Assembly: GCA_947247005.1 (NCBI GenBank)
Contig: OX365949.1
Location: 16,867,130-16,931,129, forward strand
Direction of reading: 5' to 3'
DNA: 64,000 nt
From: Spisula solida
Lineage: Eukaryota; Mollusca; Bivalvia; Venerida; Mactridae
The notes under the pieces: model-generated
What the model saw: the letters and a program-made list of their open reading frames with translations, nothing else
The model's database searches: none
Told to the model about the DNA's origin: nothing
Program-made: the position numbers and the translations under genes
Shown: piece by piece, positions 58,383 to 64,000 of the stretch
How positions within the stretch are numbered: the stretch's first letter is position 1
How the letters are laid out: each line of letters opens with the position of its first letter

Positions 58383-61300
58383 ATGAACAATATCAGTACG
58401 GTAGGAATCCTAGTTCTATTGTGTGGATTATGTCTCAGACTCGGTGGTAAGCTTTGTATTGTTCATGTAATCTTACATTTTGCATAACTAGAGTTAGAGT
58501 GGAGTAGAGGATGTGAATAATGGACCTTAGTTTGAAGTCGTTTATAAACGTTGTTCTTACGTTCATGTACGAGCACGAAACAAGTTCTGCAACTTATATT
58601 TTATCATTCTCAATAGGCCTTTTCGACTGGGCTGTTTCGTGGAGCTGGTTATAGTCTTACTCCCTTCAAAATATTACAAAAGCAGTATTGCAGTGTAGCA
58701 ATACCACGTGGTTTTTTACTACAGTTCCAAGTAGAAATTTGTAAACATTGGAACACAAATGGAGCCATAAGTATTTTATTTCTTCATCGATTTCTATGAA
58801 ATCTACGCCACGCTAAGGGGAACATTATTTGCTTTCCATGAAATATAAAATCTTTTTCAGCGGATGTGCCGTTTTGTCCATTACCCTGTGAAACCGTGGA
58901 ACGTGTAGGTTTCACAGGGTAATGGAAAAATCGGTAAAGCTGCTGAAAAAGATCTTATATTTCATGGGAAGCAAATAATCCCCCCCTTAGCGTGGCGTAT
59001 ATTTAATAGAAATCGATAAAGAAATAAAATACTTATGGCTATTTTATTTTCCAATGTTTACAAATTTCTTCTTGTAACTGTAGCCAAAAGTCACGTGGTA
59101 TTGCTACACTGTACTGTAGTGTACTGTAATATTGGGAATGAGAAGCTGTACTGTAGTGTACTGTAATATTGGGAATGAGAAGCAGACTAAACCAGTTCTA
59201 TTGAACATCCCTGTCGAAAAGGCATAATACCTCACATTTTCACGAGGGTATGGACCAGAGAACAGAGAACAGTTTTCCCTTACAAGCGTGTTCCTTGGTT
59301 TTCAGTTGTCAAAGCAAATCTACGAGATTTTATTAAGGCATACTGAACAACCCGGCTAAAACAGACAATAGAGTGGTTGCGAAAATGAACGTGTAACGTA
59401 TACATCTACGTAAATACTATTTTTGGGTATTTCGTCATCCAGGTTTGTGTAGGGACGTGTAACAGACGAAAATAAAACATGTACTGTGTCACACAGGGGT
59501 GCTTACGCACGGGAAACACAAAATTTCGCCGCCCATGGACTCATTGGGTTTATATAAACACTGATTATCGATTCATGCGGAAATCATGCTTTAAGGTGAT
59601 TCCCAACTCTTAATTTTTTCTGTACAAGAGGTATCAAACACCTGATTTTTATGAAGAACACACTCATGATAGTGAGTGTGCAAACCCATAACAGTTTTCC
59701 TCGGCTAGTTTTCAAGATAGTTTTTTATTTTGGGGAACCCCCATAAAAACTGATATTTGCATTTCACCGAACAAGTTTGAAATTTAATTACATGAAACTT
59801 GGCATGCACAAAATTTTGTATATATAATACGGAATCGCACGATAACGTTTGTTTTAGACTATGCATGTTAGATGTATTTTTAAATGATATTTTAAAATAT
59901 GTGATTTTTTATTTTTAAGTTATACGAAAAAATAGTTGAACAACATACTGTTTTCGTACATGCAAACAGTAGAGTAACTATTATAGAAGTTTTATCCCAA
60001 ATTTCATGGCAGTTGCTCGGCTAGATTTTTTAGTTGGCACTTTGGTGATTTCGGCAATGTCGAAAACCAGGAGAGTTTACAAAATACATCAACGTTTTGA
60101 ATACGTTGTATCCCTTTTCGTGATAATTTGTTTTTGAAAAATGTGTATATTTAAAGATACTCTTTTGCATTAGCTACGATATAAATGCAAAAGAACCTTC
60201 CTCGAAAGTAGTTGGGCCGTTTGCTAAACAAATATTAAAACTTGGATAAAATTTTGTGTGGGCGCATTATATTACGTTTCACATACGTTGTAGCTAGTAT
60301 TCGCGAGTGTTGGTGTTTTAACGTTTGGAATAAATGGCACATAAAATTTCAGCTTTAGCTTTATTCTGCAAACTTATTATAGTATGATATAGTAATAACT
60401 ATACAGTAAATTCGCGATTTTAAGACATGAGAACATGCTGACTTATCAATTTTAAGTTTTTCGTACTATTTCATCATGGTAGTCAGACGCTTTCAAAACG
60501 TCTTATTTACACCGATTTCTAAACTTCCACTCAACTGAAGAGTAGGGAATCACCTTAACTGTAACGAGATTTTACACACTCACGTTTTGTTTCGCAAGAA
60601 CATGTAAATTGCAACCTGCACGTATGCATGTACGAATAGTTACACGAACGGGTACACGTTCCCTTCGCAATCTCCCCAATGTAGCCTAGTATGTCACCGA
60701 GTTAACTGGTCGGATTCGATTACTGGATTGTAGGACAGGTTGGAGATTTGGCCATTTGGTTGTGGAAGAGTAAGTTGGCACTGGTTGACAATTAATTGAA
60801 ATAAATTGGCTGGACTGAAGATCGCTTACCCGAATTTTGAGTCCAGGGTTGGTATTCAATATTGGTTTTATTTAATTGGAGAATAAGGATAGCGAATCAT
60901 ATTGCATGTTACTGACCAAGAGTTTAATATGGTGTGATCTGATTGGCTGTCCTTATCCTTAAATCAAGTAAGATCAATATTGAATACCACCCAAGGCCAT
61001 GACATTGCAATTCGTACGGGTTCGGCAGAATGCGTGATTAGAGGGCTCTGTTTATTATGGGCCTTTCTGTAGTTATTTGTTTCATTCTCTGCTTATGGCC
61101 CTACCTTTCGCCTTTCTAGATAAGTTCGGATAAGGTTATATATAGGAATGATTCGATCAACTGTAACATCTACCAAAGCATTTCGATTACAGATGCTGTT
61201 GACAATACCATGAATTACCCCGACAATCAACATGATACGCACGGTATACCCAGTAACAAGCTACACGAAGCAGCATGGGATGATGACATACAGCAAAATC

Positions 61301-62576
61301 ATCCAGATATGGAACATGAAGTTGAATATGGATTTAAGTATGTAAATAACATAATAACCTCGGTTAAAAACTACCCCGAATTCACTTAGCATCTCTTTAA
61401 GCTCATTTTTGCTCTTTTGCCTGTAGTACGATTACATGAACTTATCCTATACCTTTATAAATGCATGAATATATTACAAGCTTCTTGAGTGGAATATGTA
61501 AATTGTGCCTTAGTAACGTACATACTCGAACGCTGCTTGCTTGCTTGATTCCTTGCTTACTTTCTTCCATTCCTTCATGTATCCAGTCCTTCCTCCATTC
61601 CTTCCTTTAGCCTTACTTCATTCCTTCCTTTCTTTCTTCACCTCCCGTATTCCTTCCTTCCATCATTCCTTCCTTCCACCATTCCTTTCTTCCTCCATTC
61701 CTTCCTTCGTTCACTTCCTTCCTACTCCCTTCCTTCCGTTCTTCCCTCTTTCCTGAAGTGTTTGTGTAGCACACCTCGTACCAATTCGTATCTGTTAATA
61801 AAAACTAGCGCGAAATTTAAAATGGAGAGCCAAGTTAATGTGTTTTAAATGTGTTAACAATATATCTTGTATAATGAGGTTGGAGTATTACTACGTGTAT
61901 TTTACATTGGAGTAAGTTGTTCCTTTAATATTTACGGTTCAAAAGTATATGGTACAAGTGTACTTGCCTATACAATATACTATAGTAACTTACAATGTTC
62001 TTTTATAGGCGAGGACACGGTCACGAAAACATGCGAGGTGATTTTGAAGTTGACAATCTAGAATGTCCTACTAAGTGCACAGTTAATATAAAACCTGTTT
62101 GTGGAAGCGATGGAATAACGTACGATAACGAATGCCTCCTTGATACGGCTGCCTGCAAGTAAGTAAAATGATGGAAATTGGTTGGTTGTTAAGGTTTTAT
62201 CTAATCTATCATATGTTTGGGAACGTTATCCCCATTCATTTGTCCTCGAATTTTAAACGTGTTTAATTTTAAAACTGCATACTAGTAAATGTTAATTGGT
62301 GTCAGTTCTGCCCATTAGTGTCAGTTTTGTTCATTAGTATCCATTTCTTTCTTTGTTGATCGTTTCTTTCATTGCTGTTCGTTTCCTTCATTGTTATCCG
62401 TTTCGTTCATTGCTGTTCGTTTCCTTCATTGTTGTCCGTTTTGTTCACCGATGACAGACACTTTTGTTCATTGGTGGCAGTTTTCGTACTGTGTGCACAT
62501 CACAAGCATTTTCATCTCATGTCTTTCTTTCAGATCAAAATTCCATATTTACGTGGCCAAACAAGGAAGGTGTTAG
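58383..62576 (+). CDS. Secreted single-domain Kazal-type protease inhibitor, four exons
   Basis: Exons 58383-58446, 61193-61337, 62009-62158 and 62534-62576 join in frame (phases 1, 2, 2) with GT-AG introns (GTAAGC, GTATGT, GTAAGT; acceptors TTACAG, TTATAG, TTTCAG) to a 133-residue protein. Exon 1 is a signal peptide (MNNISTVGILVLLCGLCLRL). Exon 2 and the start of exon 3 encode an acidic, His/Asn-rich linker. Exons 3-4 hold a Kazal domain with six Cys spaced 3-7-10-6-13 (ECPTKCTVNIKPVCGSDGIT, YDNECLLDTAACK, then SKFHIYVAKQGRC and stop). By analogy with ovomucoid (CTLEYRPLC) the reactive bond is Val-Asn in CTVNIKPVC, which suggests elastase- or subtilisin-like targets rather than trypsin. Kazal inhibitors act outside the cell. 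The short exons were found by splice phase; intron 1 carries three mobile elements. Confidence 0.88.
58616..59223. mobile_element. 608-bp fold-back element in intron 1 of the Kazal gene
   Basis: Arms pair along most of their length around about 58900. Outer AGGCCTTTTCGAC pairs with GTCGAAAAGGC, CAGTGTAGCAATACCACGTG with CACGTGGTATTGCTACACTG, and ACCCTGTGAAACC with GGTTTCACAGGGT at the centre. A 37-bp tandem duplication (CTGTACTGTAGTGTACTGTA...) lies in the right arm at about 59117-59183. A half copy is at 9105-9365. No ORF. Confidence 0.8.
59595..60554. mobile_element. TTAA-flanked MITE (piggyBac-like) in intron 1
   Basis: Ends GGTGATTCCCAACTCTTAA and, reverse complemented, GGTGATTCCCTACTCTT; TTAA on both sides (59591-59594, 60555-60558). 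960 bp, no ORF. Confidence 0.85.
60846..60992. mobile_element. 147-bp fold-back MITE in intron 1
   Basis: GGGTTGGTATTCAATATTG and CAATATTGAATACCACCC at the ends, with AATAAGGATAG and CTGTCCTTATCC further in. No target duplication visible. Confidence 0.75.
61530..61756. repeat. (CTTC)n-rich pyrimidine tract in intron 2
   Basis: Imperfect CTTC/CTTG units such as CATTCCTTCCTTCC. The 71-residue ORF here is repeat translation. Confidence 0.85.
62285..62460. repeat. Short tandem repeat in intron 3, about 21-bp units
   Basis: Units such as TTCATTGCTGTTCGTTTCC and variants, about eight copies. The two overlapping ORFs at 62372-62599 read through it into exon 4 and are not used. Confidence 0.7.
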
Positions 62577-64000
62577 ATGCTCTACCATACGTAGTGTGAC
62601 CGGAAGAAACTAGATTAATGGTGTATTTGAAAGAAGTTACAATGACAATATAGAAGAAAAAATGTGTATTTCACAATCCAATACGTTAAACAGATCTTTG
62701 GAACATATATCATTGAACGCAAATACGTGCAATTACATAGGGGATATGTGTTCATCTTAGTGTCATTTAATTTCACCGAGTGATCACAGAAATTAATATA
62801 TTCACAAGTTGCGCAGCCAGGAGTAAAAAGGACAATACCGGATAATTAAAATGGCCCAAAAATTATGAACGATAGAAATTGGAAGAAAAATATGTTTGTG
62901 TTCTATATTTAATAACTAACCTTTATACTTCGTGAAAACGGGGTTTGTCTTTAAAGTCAAATTAAAAGATAAACTTACATTTGTAAGAACTCCATTTTAC
63001 CTAAATTGGCAAAGTTCGTGTTTTCCTGAGGTACTCATTCCTTTTTTCACATCGCTGGCTTAGAATTAGAAGGTTGTAAGTACTTCTAACGACCTCACAA
63101 GACTGATAAATATTTGAAATCTGCATCACAATGTGCTTCTCATGAGCCTATTTTCATGAAAATCGGAAATGGTCATGTTGACCAAACTGAAGTTGAAAAA
63201 CAAGGTTTTCCATAAGTAAAGAGTAGTTTTCAGACAGTTTCTACTTGTTTTCTCAAAATATTGATTTTGTACTTACGACCTTCTAATTCTAATGAGCGCA
63301 CGTCTGTTCAAACTTAGATTGCTGAGGCATTTCATTTTATTTCATGACATCGATGTTAGTGTTTGGCAAAAACGTGTACTCATTGTTTAACTTTTAACGT
63401 GACATTTCTGACCTAGCAGGCAAAATGACGTCACCGTCACGTCGGAAGCAGACGGTGAAGTTGTCCTATTGGCCGAAGCGCAATTTTCGCAGTTGTATTT
63501 AACCCGTCCTTCCTCTTGATCTATGCGCATAACCATTTAGATAAATTAAGTAAGTCGTCAAACGATAACGTTATGTCATATAGCCTAAAGAATAAAAGTG
63601 GGCAGATACCGGAAGCAATATTTACACAATTAAGTTAGTTGATCATGTAAAATCAGGTAGAATGACACTCGATCTTACACCGAAACATTCGATTTCTATT
63701 TATCCCATGATTCAATTAGTTGTCTTTCTAAATAAAATATGATAGATTTATCAAATATAATATTTAGGGAAACTATCGCAGAAAAATGAATTCGAATCAA
63801 CTTTACAAGTGAATTAAATCACCATGATCATCGTAGTAAAATGTTAGATTTTTTGGTAAACGCCTACCTTTTCTAAAAATAACAATTTTAGTTTTATCCT
63901 TATTTACACTTAACTTCCATCTGTTGCAAATAATAATTTTGTAAAATATCTAAATTCTTCTGTAATTCATCTACAATATTTGCAAAAATGACAATGTCAT
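62577..64000. other. 3' flank of the Kazal gene; no further gene seen
   Basis: No clear AATAAA within 200 bases of the stop; AATAAA occurs at about 63590. A CRE-like TGACGTCA lies near 63425. The only structured element is the MITE at 63060. Confidence 0.4.
63060..63292. mobile_element. 233-bp MITE-like inverted repeat
   Basis: TTAGAATTAGAAGGTTGTAA and its near-exact complement (right end, reverse complemented: TTAGAATTAGAAGGTCGTAA), both continuing GTAC. No ORF; flanking duplication unclear. Confidence 0.7.

Noticed and set aside
58263..58487. 74-residue ORF starting upstream of the Kazal start codon
   Set aside because: Same frame, but starting there would put the hydrophobic signal peptide in the middle, and the ORF runs on past the exon 1 donor.
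62372..62599. Two overlapping hydrophobic ORFs
   Set aside because: They translate the intron 3 tandem repeat; exon 4 of the Kazal gene uses another frame at 62534-62576.

Overview
This is a eukaryotic, AT-rich, gene-poor and repeat-dense window, most likely from a bivalve mollusc or a close lophotrochozoan relative. The reasons are spliced genes with GT-AG introns, polyadenylation signals, many non-LTR retrotransposon and Tc1/mariner remnants, and four tandem-repeat elements that open with a short hairpin and (CGTCC)n or (GGC)n runs, a style common in bivalve genomes. I see no prokaryotic operon, phage or CRISPR structure.

Three host-type genes can be supported. (1) An intronless coding region at 39561-40757 (+) encodes a 398-residue tandem duplication of an AID/APOBEC-like cytidine deaminase. 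The C-terminal copy keeps every zinc and catalytic residue; the N-terminal copy has lost the zinc His and one Cys. (2) An F-box/leucine-rich-repeat-like gene at 30512-31666 (-) has at least two coding exons joined in frame. It lies inside a 3.9-kb element bounded by 24-bp inverted repeats and a 4-bp target duplication. (3) A complete four-exon gene at 58383-62576 (+) encodes a 133-residue secreted protein with one Kazal protease-inhibitor domain; all three splice junctions keep phase.

Layout. 1-12.4 kb: dispersed repeats, MITEs and degenerate satellites, with one zinc-finger-like ORF. 12.5-33.8 kb: a stack of nested insertions inside one old mariner copy (TA flanks at 12463 and 33801). It was hit by a 15.9-kb compound insert (12837-28710, flanks CAAGC), by the F-box-bearing element (28801-32732, flanks CAAT) and by a hAT MITE (33049-33564, flanks TAAATAAC). 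Removing the F-box element rejoins a mariner transposase frame. 34-39 kb: dispersed repeats, two tRNA-like SINE heads and a tandem-repeat element. 39-41 kb: the deaminase gene. 41.4-45.1 kb: a broken L1-type LINE (ORF1 plus endonuclease, no reverse transcriptase). 47.5-48.3 kb: a mariner fossil. 48.4-52.1 kb: three minisatellites flanked by direct repeats. 52.2-52.7 kb: a LINE 3' remnant. 53.3-55.4 kb: a homogenised 155-bp tandem-repeat element. 58.4-62.6 kb: the Kazal gene, whose introns carry three MITE or fold-back elements and simple repeats.

The genes do not form a pathway. The deaminase (nucleic-acid editing, probably antiviral or anti-retroelement) and the Kazal inhibitor (secreted protease control) both fit innate defence, but their proximity is not evidence of cooperation. 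Positions of repeat edges are by eye and accurate to a few bases only where terminal repeats and target duplications are quoted.
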